33,139 nucleotides of DNA. Source: Candidatus Latescibacterota bacterium (GTDB lineage Bacteria > Latescibacterota > UBA2968 > UBA8231). The notes below the pieces were generated by a model. That model saw only the letters and a list, made by a program, of their open reading frames with translations. It searched no databases and was not told the origin of the DNA. A program made the translations under genes and the position numbers. Positions 1 to 7,633 of this stretch are shown one piece after another; the stretch's first letter is position 1; every line of letters starts with the position of its first letter. The stretch lies in NCBI GenBank assembly GCA_020852055.1, contig JADZBP010000196.1, forward strand, positions 1 through 33,139. The letters are read 5' to 3'.

Positions 1-282
1 CACCAGCTTCCCCTCGACGTGCGCGGCACCGCCTTCCAGCAGCGCGTCTGGGAGGTGCTGCGCCGGATTCCGCCCGGCACCACTGCCACCTACACCCAGA
101 TCGCCGAACAGCTCGGGCGGCCCAAAGCGGCCCGCGCCGTGGCCCAGGCCTGCGCCGCCAATCCGCTGGCCGTGGCCATCCCCTGCCACCGGGTGGTGCG
201 GCGGGACGAGTCCCTTTCCGGGTACCGCTGGGGGGTGGAGCGCAAGGCCGAGTTGCTCCGGCGCGAAGGGGCGAGAGCCTGA
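1..282 (+). CDS. O6-alkylguanine-DNA alkyltransferase (Ada/Ogt type), 3' part
   Basis: Partial gene: the reading frame is open from base 1 and the true start lies upstream of the window. The visible 93 residues are the C-terminal methyltransferase domain. It transfers an alkyl group from O6-alkylguanine in DNA to its own cysteine, a suicide repair reaction. The active-site motif IPCHRVV is clear (about 179-199), preceded by a winged-helix-like segment (AFQQRVWEVLRRIPPG, then a TYTQIA helix) and followed by the typical SGYRWGVERKAELL tail. The GYRWGVERK ending resembles the C-terminal domain of Ada as well as stand-alone Ogt. Without the N-terminus I cannot say whether a metal-binding Ada regulatory domain is attached. 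It converges with acpH, separated by 25 bp. Confidence 0.93.
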   Translation, partial: HQLPLDVRGTAFQQRVWEVLRRIPPGTTATYTQIAEQLGRPKAARAVAQACAANPLAVAIPCHRVVRRDESLSGYRWGVERKAELLRREGARA

Positions 283-307
283 GTTCCTCGCTCCTGCCGG
301 GCCAAGC

Positions 308-883
308 TCAGGACGGTGCGGCGAGGTGGGTGCGCAGTTCCGGGAAAAAGCAGTCGAAATCCTCCTGCAGCGCCCCGTACTGCGCTTCGAGGAGGGGCAG
401 GGCTGCTGCCAGATCGAAAGGGCGGCGCAGGCGGCCGCCGATGCCGGCCAGCACCCGGGCGATGCCGGCCAATTCCCCGTACGCACCCAGGAGATCTGCT
501 TCCCGCAGCCGCGCCAGGCGGGTGTAGAGCTCGGGCGGCAGCTCGGGGCGGCAATCCTCGATGGCGGTATAGACCTGGGCGGCGAAAGCCGGCAGGGGCA
601 CTGCCGAGTAGGAGGTCCACTGGCGGGTGAGCAGGTGGTCGTAGAACACGTCGGTGAGGATGCCGCCGAAACGGCGGAAGGGGGACGGGAAGCGACGGCG
701 GCTGCGGTTGAAAACCGGGTGGCTATCGGTGAAGAGATCGACCTGGCGGTGCTGGGTGATACCGGGCTGGAAGGCCGGCGGCAGGGCGGCCAGCACCGCG
801 GCCGGGGCGAAGTCGGGCAACACGCTGCCCACGCGAAAGGCGGGCGTTGGTTCGGCGAGCAGGAAGTGGGCCAGCCAGTTCAT
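308..883 (-). CDS. acpH: Acyl carrier protein phosphodiesterase (AcpH family)
   Basis: 191 residues, the usual length for AcpH (formerly DUF479). The family hydrolyses the 4'-phosphopantetheine arm from holo-ACP, giving apo-ACP, in the cytoplasm. The N-terminus MNWLAHFLLAEPT matches the family start MN(F/W)LAH, and G-VLPDF, ITQHRQVDLFTDSHP and the metal-ligand-like DVFYDHLLTRQW follow in order. These His/Asp clusters are the HD-like metal-binding residues known for the family. The start lies 7 bp after the stop of the UroD-family gene, so it is probably the last gene of the minus-strand cluster and may be translationally coupled. I see no obvious terminator after it in the 25-bp gap to the convergent alkyltransferase gene. 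The function is assigned by similarity only. Confidence 0.85.
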   Translation of the reverse strand: MNWLAHFLLAEPTPAFRVGSVLPDFAPAAVLAALPPAFQPGITQHRQVDLFTDSHPVFNRSRRRFPSPFRRFGGILTDVFYDHLLTRQWTSYSAVPLPAFAAQVYTAIEDCRPELPPELYTRLARLREADLLGAYGELAGIARVLAGIGGRLRRPFDLAAALPLLEAQYGALQEDFDCFFPELRTHLAAPS

Positions 884-890
884 CGGCGGC

Positions 891-1949
891 TCAGTAGCGG
901 TAGTCGAGAACCGCCTCGCGCAGGGCGAGGAAATTGGCCAGCGGCACCTCGTCGTTCAGTTCGGTGCTGCTGCCGACCATGATCCGGCCCCCGGCGTCGT
1001 CGATGGCTTTTTTGACCGCGTCGCGCACCTCCTGCGGGGAGCCGAAAGGCAGCAGTTGTGAAACGTCGATACCTCCGGCCATGAAGAGCTGCGGGTGGCG
1101 CCGGTGGATGGCGACGATATCCATGCCCGCCAGGACCTCGATGGGGTTGAGGCCGTCGATGCCGGCATCGACCAGGTCGTCGAGGATGGGGTGCAGATTG
1201 CCGTCCGAATGGAAGAGCACCTTGATCCCCTGGCCGTGCCAGGCGGCGATCACCCGGGCCAGGCGCGGAAAGTAGTGCTGCCTCATCCAGGCCGGGCTCA
1301 ACAGGGGGCCGGATTTGAAGGCGATATCGTCGCCCAGGAAGCCCAGAGCGATGCCGTGATCGGCGGGATAATGCTCGGCCAGCGAGATGGCATGCAGGGT
1401 GTTGCGCTCGAGCAGTTCCACCACCACCTCGGGCTCGTCGGCGAGGCAGTAGCTGAAGGCTTCGAGGCCGATCTCGCCGTAGATACCCATCAGGCCGGGG
1501 CCGGCGAGGCCGGGCACGAAGAAGACCTCGCCGAGCTGGCGCCGCTCCTCGGCGATGCGACCCATGGCCTGCTCCAGGGCCTGTTGCCGGGAAGGGGTCC
1601 AGGCGGCAGGGTCGGCCCCGTCTAATTCCCGCCGTTTGGCCGCGGTGTAGGCCGCTGCGTCAGGGTAGACGCGGTGCTCGGTCCACACGGTCCAGCGCTG
1701 CTGCACCTGCCGGCGGCCGTCGGGCAGGAGGGTGGTGCCTGCGGAGGCGGGCAGGCGCACCAGCGGCCGGGTGGCGTCGATGGCCGGGGCATAGGCCCGG
1801 TACACGGTTTCCCGCGTGTTCTCGGGGGTCAGGCGCTGGCCCGAGAAGTACTCGAGCACGGCGTCGTTGCGCAACAGATCGAAGAGCGGCGCCCGGTCGG
1901 GTTGCCCGCCACTGATCAGGGCGCTGACTCTCTTGATTGAGTCCTGCAT
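891..1949 (-). CDS. Uroporphyrinogen decarboxylase (UroD)-family protein
   Basis: 352 residues with the fold signature of the UroD/MtaA/CmuA family. It starts MQDSIKRVSALISGGQPDRAP, the usual R-V--A-----PDR-P entry motif. The central segment GDDIAFKSGPLLSP and the C-terminal FHSDGNLHPILDDLVDAGID followed by LNPIE are classical for the family, with GGID further on. True HemE enzymes decarboxylate uroporphyrinogen III. Members with this spacing and a DGN motif are more often relatives of corrinoid methyltransferases or of unknown role, so I do not call it hemE. No other haem or corrinoid genes are nearby. It lies 33 bp downstream of the GH32 gene with a purine-rich leader (GGAGAGG just before ATG) and 7 bp before acpH, probably in one transcript. 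Confidence 0.8.
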   Translation of the reverse strand: MQDSIKRVSALISGGQPDRAPLFDLLRNDAVLEYFSGQRLTPENTRETVYRAYAPAIDATRPLVRLPASAGTTLLPDGRRQVQQRWTVWTEHRVYPDAAAYTAAKRRELDGADPAAWTPSRQQALEQAMGRIAEERRQLGEVFFVPGLAGPGLMGIYGEIGLEAFSYCLADEPEVVVELLERNTLHAISLAEHYPADHGIALGFLGDDIAFKSGPLLSPAWMRQHYFPRLARVIAAWHGQGIKVLFHSDGNLHPILDDLVDAGIDGLNPIEVLAGMDIVAIHRRHPQLFMAGGIDVSQLLPFGSPQEVRDAVKKAIDDAGGRIMVGSSTELNDEVPLANFLALREAVLDYRY

Positions 1950-1982
1950 CGGCCTCTCCTCTCCTCCCTCAGCGCCCCGCGC

Positions 1983-3422
1983 CTATTGCGTGTCGGGTGC
2001 CCAGATGCGGTTTTCCTGCGCGGCGAGGAACCCCTGGTTCGTCGGCCGGAGTTGCCAGCTTTCGAGCGACTTGATCGTGGTCGGGTCGCCGATGCTGAAG
2101 GCGTCGATGGCGGTGCGGCGATGGTCGCCGGCGTACGCGGCCACCACTGCCTGCCGGTTGTTGGCGAAGACCTCGACGAGATACTGATCGACGAAGATCC
2201 GCAGTTCGAGGTCCTCGCCGGCGGGCAGGTCGGCGAGGGCACAGGGGGCGTCGGTGGTGCCCACGCGCAGGGTGCCGGTGTCGGGGCGCAGCACGATGGG
2301 CAGGCCGCCGGCAGGGTCATCGGCAAAGAGCACCAGGCCGAAGAGTTTGCGGGCGGCCTGGTCGTGGGTGAGGGTGAGGCGCAGTTCCACTGCCTCGCCC
2401 GGCAGTTCGGCCACCCGGGTGCGCTGGTTGCCGCCCTGGGTGGTGGCGTACGCGGAGACCTCGCTGACCGCGAGGTCGTGCCGCACCACGGGGCTGTAGC
2501 GCAGCGACTCCAGTTCCCGCAGGGGGCTGATCCGCAGCACCCCGTCGGCGGGCAGGCTCAGTTCGCGCGGCAGCGACTGCAGGGTTTCGAGGTTGGACGC
2601 CCCGGCCGGCTCGTGCCGCTTGGTGAGCCAGGCCCACATCACCCGCCGCCCATCCGGGGTGAGCACACTCTCGGGAGCGAAGAAGTCGGTGCAGTGGAGG
2701 ACCCCGTAGAGCCCCTGGTCTTCCCGCCGCCAGTTCATCCGGCCCTGCTTCCTGGGCACAAAGTGTTCGGCTTCGGTGTCCCAATCGCCCAGGTAATAGC
2801 GGCAGCCCAGCGGGTGGCTGATACACAGCAGCATCCACTCCTCGCCGAGCCGGAAGAAATTGGCGCAGGAGATGTCCTCGCCCAGCACCGCGTCCGGCAG
2901 GTCGTGGGCCATGAAGTCGCCCACATAGAGCCACTGCTTCAGGTCGTCCGACTTCATCAGTGGCGGGTTGCGGCCTCCGGAGAGGGCGTAATAGGTGTCG
3001 CCGACGAGGAAGCAGTCCGGGTCCCAGAACCCGATCTTCGCCTCGCTGCCGTCGGCATTTTTCACTGCGAGAGGATAGGGTTTCTCCCAGGCGGAAAGCT
3101 GGTTGTCCCGGGCAATGGCGATCTGGTTGCAGCCCGAGGCCTGGCCGTGGTAGATCACCGCCGGGCGGCCTTCCTTGGTGAGGAAACCGGTGCCGCTGAA
3201 CATGCCGTGGCCGGTGAAGGAGGGCTGCAGCTTGGTCGGCTGCCAGGTCCAGTGCAGCAGATCCGGGCTGGTGACGTGTACGAAGGAGAAGGATTCCTTG
3301 CCGGCGAAGGGGTGTTTGAGGATGTAGTGCAGATGGTACACCCCGTCGAGGAAGAAGGCGGCGTTCGGATCCCCCGGAAGGCTCTCGCCGCCGGGGTGCA
3401 TGAGGTGGTAGTTCAGCGGCAT
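1983..3422 (-). CDS. Glycoside hydrolase family 32-like protein (beta-fructosidase/levanase type)
   Basis: 479 residues with a five-bladed propeller GH32 layout followed by a C-terminal beta-sandwich. GH32 enzymes hydrolyse fructosyl linkages (sucrose, levan, inulin). The usual WMNDPNG nucleophile motif appears as GDPNAAFFLDGVYHLHY with Asp near residue 18. FSGTGF (about 75-80) matches the FSGS block, WDPDCF (Asp about 134) stands for RDP, and the acid/base Glu is probably Glu182 in GEDISCANFF, replacing the canonical EC block. The C-terminal region (about 330-470), with LELRIFVDQYLVEVFANN, is the typical GH32 sandwich ending. There is no signal peptide, so it probably acts in the cytoplasm. 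It lies downstream of the sugar-catabolic genes, which fits fructan or sucrose use. The substrate cannot be read from sequence; the motif drift leaves room for another specificity. Confidence 0.82.
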   Translation of the reverse strand: MPLNYHLMHPGGESLPGDPNAAFFLDGVYHLHYILKHPFAGKESFSFVHVTSPDLLHWTWQPTKLQPSFTGHGMFSGTGFLTKEGRPAVIYHGQASGCNQIAIARDNQLSAWEKPYPLAVKNADGSEAKIGFWDPDCFLVGDTYYALSGGRNPPLMKSDDLKQWLYVGDFMAHDLPDAVLGEDISCANFFRLGEEWMLLCISHPLGCRYYLGDWDTEAEHFVPRKQGRMNWRREDQGLYGVLHCTDFFAPESVLTPDGRRVMWAWLTKRHEPAGASNLETLQSLPRELSLPADGVLRISPLRELESLRYSPVVRHDLAVSEVSAYATTQGGNQRTRVAELPGEAVELRLTLTHDQAARKLFGLVLFADDPAGGLPIVLRPDTGTLRVGTTDAPCALADLPAGEDLELRIFVDQYLVEVFANNRQAVVAAYAGDHRRTAIDAFSIGDPTTIKSLESWQLRPTNQGFLAAQENRIWAPDTQ

Positions 3423-3437
3423 CTCAGCTTCTTCCTT

Positions 3438-3524
3438 TCACGGTTGCCCGGGGATCTCCTGCAGTTCCTCGTAGCGGGTCTGCCAGTTGCCTTCCGCATC
3501 CCGCACCCGCAAGCTGCTCCCCAT
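3438..3524 (-). CDS. Possible 28-residue small ORF between kdsC and the GH32 gene
   Basis: A short reading frame in the 139-bp gap between kdsC and the GH32 gene. It begins with ATG, has GGGAG seven bases upstream, and ends with TGA 15 bases before the GH32 start. The product is hydrophilic (starts MGSSLRVRDAEGNW, ends EELQEIPGQP). The same frame stays open upstream into the end of kdsC, so this may instead be the remnant of a longer gene or an overlapping tail. I recognise no family. A good Shine-Dalgarno sequence and protein-like composition are the only support. Confidence 0.3.
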   Translation of the reverse strand: MGSSLRVRDAEGNWQTRYEELQEIPGQP

Positions 3525-3561
3525 GGAATGCTCCCGGAGTTGGGCCAGGGGTGGGCCGGCC

Positions 3562-4113
3562 TCAGGCCACCCCGTATTTTTCGAGGATCTTGGCCCAGAT
3601 ACCCTGCGCCTCCATGATGATCTCCATCACCTCGCGGATGGCCCCGTCGCCGCCGTGGGCGGCGGTGATGTAATGGGCGCAGCCTTTGACCTGGGGGCGG
3701 GCGTTGGCCACCGCCACTCCCAGCCCCACCCGCCGCATCAGCGGCACGTCCGGCAGGTCGTCGCCCAGGTAGGCCACCTCGGCGTCGCCCAGGCCCGAGT
3801 GCTTGAGGATTTCCTCGTAGGGCGGAATCTTCTCGAGGAAGTTCTGGTAGATGTAGGTCACCCCCAGCATCCGGGCGCGGTGGGTGACGCCGGGCGATTC
3901 GCGGCCGCTGATCAGGCCGGTCTTGAGGCCGGCGGTGTGGGCCCAGCGAAAGGCCATGCCGTCCTGGGTGTTGAAGGACTTCACCTCGACCATCTCCTCG
4001 CCGGTGCCGGGCACGTAGGAGAGTTTGCCGTTGGTCCACACCCCGTCGACGTCGGTGAGGATCAGGCGGATCTTCTGGGCGCGGGCCCGCAGTTCTTCGG
4101 CAGTCAAAAGCAT
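3562..4113 (-). CDS. kdsC: KdsC-type HAD phosphatase (3-deoxy-D-manno-octulosonate 8-phosphate phosphatase)
   Basis: 183 residues, the normal size of a cap-less KdsC HAD enzyme. It removes the phosphate of KDO-8-P, the step before KDO activation for lipopolysaccharide, in the cytoplasm. HAD motif I is DVDGVWTNG (nucleophile Asp21, acid/base Asp23), motif II is LISGRES, the invariant Lys lies downstream, and motif IV is YLGDDLPDVPLM. The product ends with a GDGAIREVMEIIM helix typical of KdsC, which supports this family over other HADs. I chose the ATG at 4113 because GGAG sits 8 bases upstream; an upstream TTG at 4140 has no such support and falls in the T-tract of the preceding terminator. 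It follows fba after a hairpin, so its expression may be partly uncoupled from the sugar operon. Confidence 0.86.
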   Translation of the reverse strand: MLLTAEELRARAQKIRLILTDVDGVWTNGKLSYVPGTGEEMVEVKSFNTQDGMAFRWAHTAGLKTGLISGRESPGVTHRARMLGVTYIYQNFLEKIPPYEEILKHSGLGDAEVAYLGDDLPDVPLMRRVGLGVAVANARPQVKGCAHYITAAHGGDGAIREVMEIIMEAQGIWAKILEKYGVA

Positions 4114-4138
4114 GTTGAAAACTCCGCAGAGAGGGGAC

Positions 4139-4177
4139 AAAAAGAAGAGGCTCCGCCGGTGGCCGGGCGGAGCCTCC
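4139..4177 (-). terminator. Rho-independent terminator-like hairpin after fba
   Basis: On the minus strand an 11-bp perfect GC-rich stem (arms 4166-4176 and 4147-4157, GAGGCTCCGCC with its complement) with an 8-base loop is followed by TTCTTTTT. It lies 15 bases past the fba stop and just before the kdsC ribosome binding site. It should stop or attenuate transcription from the tal-zwf-glk-fba unit, leaving kdsC and later genes dependent on read-through or on a promoter I could not identify. Confidence 0.82.
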
Positions 4178-4191
4178 AGGTACGGGCCGGG

Positions 4192-5112
4192 CTAGAGCTT
4201 GCCGGCGTAGATCTGTACGACGTTCTGCAGCAGTTCCAGGGCTTTGTCGCGGGGCCGCTGGAAGGCGTTGCGCCCCATGATCGAGCCAAAGCCGCCGCCG
4301 TCGCGGATGCCGCGGATCTCCTCGTAGATCTCGGCCTCGCCTTTGGCCGCCCCGCCCGAGAAGATGATCACCCGCCGGCCGGCAAAGGCCGAATCCACCA
4401 CGTGTTTGATGCGCTCGGCCAGGGTGCCGGTGGGCATGCCGGCCTTCTCGTAGGCCTTGCGGGCCTCCTCCTGCTCGACGAAGGCCGTGGGCGGCTTCAC
4501 CTTGATGATGTGGGCGCCCAACTGGGCGACGATCTGGGCGGCGTAGGCCGACACGTCCAGGGCCGTCTCGCCGTCTTTGCTGATGGCCGAGCCGCGCGGA
4601 TAGGACCAGGCCACCACTACCAGACCGTGGCGCTTGGCCTCCTCGGTGAGGGCCTGCAGTTTCTCGTACATCTCGATGCGCAGGGCCGAGCCGGGGTACA
4701 CGGTGTAGCCGATGGCCACGCAGCCCAGGCGCAGGGCCGCCTCGATGGAGCCGGTGACCGCCTGGTTGGGGTCGCGCTCGTTGTTGAGGTTCTCGCGGTT
4801 GTTGAGCTTGAGGATCAGGGGCAGGTCGCCGGCGTAGTCGCGGGCCCCGGCTTCGAGGAAGCCCAGAGGCGCGGCGTAGGCGTTGAGGCCGGCTTCGATG
4901 GCCAGCTCAAAGTGGTAGCGCGGGTCGTACCCGGCCGGGTTGGGGGCGAAGCTGCGGCCCGGCCCGTGCTCCACGCCCTGGTCCACGGGCAGGATGACCA
5001 GTTTGCCGGTGCCGCCCAGCTTGCCGTGGTTGAGCAGGCGGGCCAGGTTGGTCAGGGTGCCGGGGTTGTCGCTGCCGTACCAGCTGAGGATCTCGCGCAC
5101 GCGTTTTTTCAT
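4192..5112 (-). CDS. fbaB: Class I fructose-bisphosphate aldolase (DhnA/FbaB family)
   Basis: 306 residues, full length for the DhnA-type class I aldolase found in archaea and many bacteria. It cleaves fructose 1,6-bisphosphate to dihydroxyacetone phosphate and glyceraldehyde 3-phosphate through a Schiff base. Visible blocks are ILPVDQGVEHGPG near the N-terminus, the KLNNRENLN segment, GYTVYPGS, AWSYPRG, the Schiff-base region HIIKVKPP, and the phosphate-binding end IIFSGGAAKGE followed by GSIMGRNAFQRP. The start ATG lies 4 bases after the glk stop and its AAAGG ribosome site is built from the last glk codons, so the two genes are translationally linked. It is the last gene before the terminator-like hairpin. 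Members of this family can have related aldol activities, but glycolytic aldolase fits the neighbours best. Confidence 0.93.
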   Translation of the reverse strand: MKKRVREILSWYGSDNPGTLTNLARLLNHGKLGGTGKLVILPVDQGVEHGPGRSFAPNPAGYDPRYHFELAIEAGLNAYAAPLGFLEAGARDYAGDLPLILKLNNRENLNNERDPNQAVTGSIEAALRLGCVAIGYTVYPGSALRIEMYEKLQALTEEAKRHGLVVVAWSYPRGSAISKDGETALDVSAYAAQIVAQLGAHIIKVKPPTAFVEQEEARKAYEKAGMPTGTLAERIKHVVDSAFAGRRVIIFSGGAAKGEAEIYEEIRGIRDGGGFGSIMGRNAFQRPRDKALELLQNVVQIYAGKL

Positions 5113-5116
5113 CGTC

Positions 5117-6118
5117 TTACCTTTCTATCGTTGAGTGGACGCCGCAGTAGGCGGCACCCAGGAGGCCGGTTTTGTCGTTGAGCACCACCTTCACCGGCAT
5201 GGCCTCCAGGTTGGGGCGCAGGCGGCCCTTGGCCAGGAAGGCCTTCATGAAGGAACCGGCCTTGAGTTTGTCGAGGATCTTGGGGGCGATGCCCCCGGCC
5301 ACGTACACCCCGCCGGTGGCCAGCAGCTTGAGGGCCAGATTGCCGGTTTCGGCCCCGTAGAGGGAAACGAAGAGGTCGAGGGTCTGGACCGCCAGGTCGG
5401 CGCGGCCGGCCATGGCGGCCTTCGAGATGACCTCGGCCGGATCACCCGCTGCCAGCTCCTGCTTCAGCCACTCGGGCTCTTCGCCCCGCCCGGTGGTTTT
5501 GAGGAAGTCGTAGATACAGGCCAGGCCAGGCCCGGAGACGATGCGCTCCCAGCTGACATGTTCCTGGAAGCGGTCCCACATGAAGCGCCACAACCCCACC
5601 TCGAGGTCGTTGGTGGGCGAGAAGGAGACGTGGCCGCCTTCGGAGGGTAGGGTCACGTAACGGCTGCCGGTCCAACACAGGCCGCCCTCGCCCAGGCCAG
5701 TGCCGGCGGCCAACACCGCGATGGTGCCCTGCGGATCGGGGGTGCCGGGGTTGAGCACCAGCAGGTCGGAGGGTTTGAGGGCCAGCAGCCCGTAGGCGGT
5801 GGCCTGCAGGTCGTTGAGCAGCACGATGTCGTCGATCTTCAGGGCGGCGCGGACCTGGTCCGGGTCGATGACCCAGGGCAGGTTCACCGGGCGGATGGGC
5901 AGCTTATTCACCGGGGCGGGGATGCCCAGGACGATGCGCCGGGGAGACTCGCCGGTCTCGGCGATGAAGGCTGCCAGCATGGCGGCCAGATCGGCGTAGT
6001 TGCGGGTGGCGTAGCGGCGCTCGACCAGCGGGGTGAAATCCGCCGGGTCGGCGGCAAAGAGCCCCAGGTAGGATTTGGTGCCGCCGATATCGCCGGCCAG
6101 GATCAGAGTTCTGCCCAT
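5117..6118 (-). CDS. glk: Glucokinase (Glk family, non-ROK)
   Basis: 333 residues. It phosphorylates glucose to glucose 6-phosphate with ATP in the cytoplasm. The N-terminal phosphate loop is LAGDIGGTKSYLGLF, the ADP-binding middle shows LAAGTGLGEGGL, and LPSEGGHVSFSP (the Glk zinc-free signature with the catalytic base region) and VSGPGLACIYDFL are typical of the E. coli-like Glk family rather than ROK kinases, which carry a Cys-rich motif absent here. The reading frame is open far upstream, but ATG at 6118 begins the conserved domain. This start lies inside the 3' end of zwf, giving a 16-base overlap that implies coupled translation. Its product is the direct substrate of the upstream-encoded Zwf. 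Confidence 0.93.
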   Translation of the reverse strand: MGRTLILAGDIGGTKSYLGLFAADPADFTPLVERRYATRNYADLAAMLAAFIAETGESPRRIVLGIPAPVNKLPIRPVNLPWVIDPDQVRAALKIDDIVLLNDLQATAYGLLALKPSDLLVLNPGTPDPQGTIAVLAAGTGLGEGGLCWTGSRYVTLPSEGGHVSFSPTNDLEVGLWRFMWDRFQEHVSWERIVSGPGLACIYDFLKTTGRGEEPEWLKQELAAGDPAEVISKAAMAGRADLAVQTLDLFVSLYGAETGNLALKLLATGGVYVAGGIAPKILDKLKAGSFMKAFLAKGRLRPNLEAMPVKVVLNDKTGLLGAAYCGVHSTIER

Positions 6119-7614
6119 CGCCGCCACTCCCGGTCGAAGAGTTGGTCGGCTTCCTTGGGACCCCAGGAGCCGGCCGGATAAGAAGGCACGCGGGTAGCCG
6201 AAGAGGCGCCCCAGGCCTCCAGCACCGGCATGAGCAGCTCCCACGATCTCTCGATCCAGTCGCTGCTGGAGTAGAGGGTGGCGTCGCCCAGCAGGCAGTC
6301 GAGGATCAGGGTTTCGTACGCCTCGGGGCTGCGCCCGCCAAAGGTGGTTGCGTAGTCGAAATCCATCTTCACCGGCCCGAGCTTGACATCGGGGCCGGGG
6401 ATCTTGCCGTTGAAGGTGAGGGAGATGCCTTCCTCGGGCTGGATGCGGATGGTCAGGGTGCTGGGCTGCAGATCCTCGTCGCTGGAAAAGATGAGGTGGG
6501 GCGGCTGGCGGAACTGCAAGGTGACGGCGCTGGCCCGGCGTTTGAGGCGTTTGCCGGTGCGCACATAGAAGGGCACTCCCTGCCAGCGCCAGTTGTCGAT
6601 GGTCAGCTGCAGGGCGGCAAAGGTCTCGGTGCGCGAGCGGAGGGCCACATCGGGCTCGTCCAGATAACCCCGCACCTCCTGGTCGCCCAATTGGCCGGCC
6701 CGGTACTGGCCGCGCACCGCATGCTGATCGACCTGACCCACACTGAGCGGGTGGATGGCCTTGAGCACCTTGAGCTTCTCGGTGCGCACGCTGTCGGCGT
6801 CGAAGGAGGAGGGCGGCTCCATGGCGATGACACAGAGCACCTGCAGCAGGTGGTTCTGGATCATGTCGCGCAGGGCCCCCGATTGGTCGTAGTACCCGGC
6901 GCGATGCTCCACCCCCACGGTCTCGGCGGCGGTGATCTGCACGTGATCGATGTAGCGGCGGTTCCACAGGGGCTCGAAGATGGAGTTGGCCAGGCGGAAG
7001 ACCAGGATGTTCTGCACCGTCTCCTTGCCCAGATAGTGGTCGATGCGGTAGATCTGGTGCTCGGCAAAGACCCGGTGCAGGGAGCGATTGAGTTCCACGG
7101 CGGTTTCCAGATCGTGGCCGAAGGGTTTCTCGACGATGATGCGCGACCAGCCCTTGCCTTCGCCGCCCTCCTGGTGGAGGCCCACCTGCCCCAGCCGCTC
7201 GACGATCTTGAGATAGACCTGGGGTGGCACCGAGCAGTAGAAGCAGTAGTTGCCGCGGGTGCGGCGCTGGACATCGAGCTGGGCCAGCCTTTCCTTGAGC
7301 CGCTGGTGGGTGGCGGCCTCCTTGGGATCGCCGCAGACGTAGAAGAGGCGGTCGAGGAAGAAATCCACCTGGCGGTCGTCGAGCTGGCCGACGAATTCGT
7401 GCAGGGCTTCCCGCATCTGCTGGCGGAAGCCGGCGTCGTCCATGTCGCTGCGGGCCACCCCCACCAGCACGAACTCCGGGGGCAGGCGGCCCTGCTGGTC
7501 CAGGTGCCAGATGGCCGGCACCAGTTTGCGGCGGGTCAGGTCTCCCGAGGCCCCGAAGATGACCAGGGCGCTGGGATCGGGCATGCGATCAGCGGCAGGG
7601 CGGGAATAACTCAT
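6103..7614 (-). CDS. zwf: Glucose-6-phosphate 1-dehydrogenase
   Basis: 503 residues, normal length. It oxidises glucose 6-phosphate to 6-phosphogluconolactone with NAD(P)+, the first step of the oxidative pentose phosphate or Entner-Doudoroff route. The coenzyme motif VIFGASGDLTRRKL is at about 18-31, the EKPFGHD block at about 162-168, and the substrate and catalytic signature RIDHYLGKE at about 190-198. The structural C-terminal part (WRWQGVPFYVRTGKRL) is intact. The ATG is preceded by GAGGA six bases upstream and lies 19 bases after the tal stop. Neither 6-phosphogluconolactonase nor 6-phosphogluconate dehydrogenase is in this window, so the next enzymes must be encoded elsewhere. Confidence 0.97.
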   Translation of the reverse strand: MSYSRPAADRMPDPSALVIFGASGDLTRRKLVPAIWHLDQQGRLPPEFVLVGVARSDMDDAGFRQQMREALHEFVGQLDDRQVDFFLDRLFYVCGDPKEAATHQRLKERLAQLDVQRRTRGNYCFYCSVPPQVYLKIVERLGQVGLHQEGGEGKGWSRIIVEKPFGHDLETAVELNRSLHRVFAEHQIYRIDHYLGKETVQNILVFRLANSIFEPLWNRRYIDHVQITAAETVGVEHRAGYYDQSGALRDMIQNHLLQVLCVIAMEPPSSFDADSVRTEKLKVLKAIHPLSVGQVDQHAVRGQYRAGQLGDQEVRGYLDEPDVALRSRTETFAALQLTIDNWRWQGVPFYVRTGKRLKRRASAVTLQFRQPPHLIFSSDEDLQPSTLTIRIQPEEGISLTFNGKIPGPDVKLGPVKMDFDYATTFGGRSPEAYETLILDCLLGDATLYSSSDWIERSWELLMPVLEAWGASSATRVPSYPAGSWGPKEADQLFDREWRRWAEL

Positions 7615-7633
7615 GGGGTGTCCTCGCCGGCGC

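Noticed and set aside
283-307. CCTGAG/CTCAGG pairing in the gap between the alkyltransferase gene and acpH as a bidirectional terminator
   Set aside because: Only six base pairs with a long loop and no T-tract on either strand.
1986-3617. 543-codon + strand open frame opposite the GH32 gene
   Set aside because: The minus strand encodes a clear GH32 protein; the + product is Gly/Val/His-rich with no domain, as expected from GC-rich codon use.
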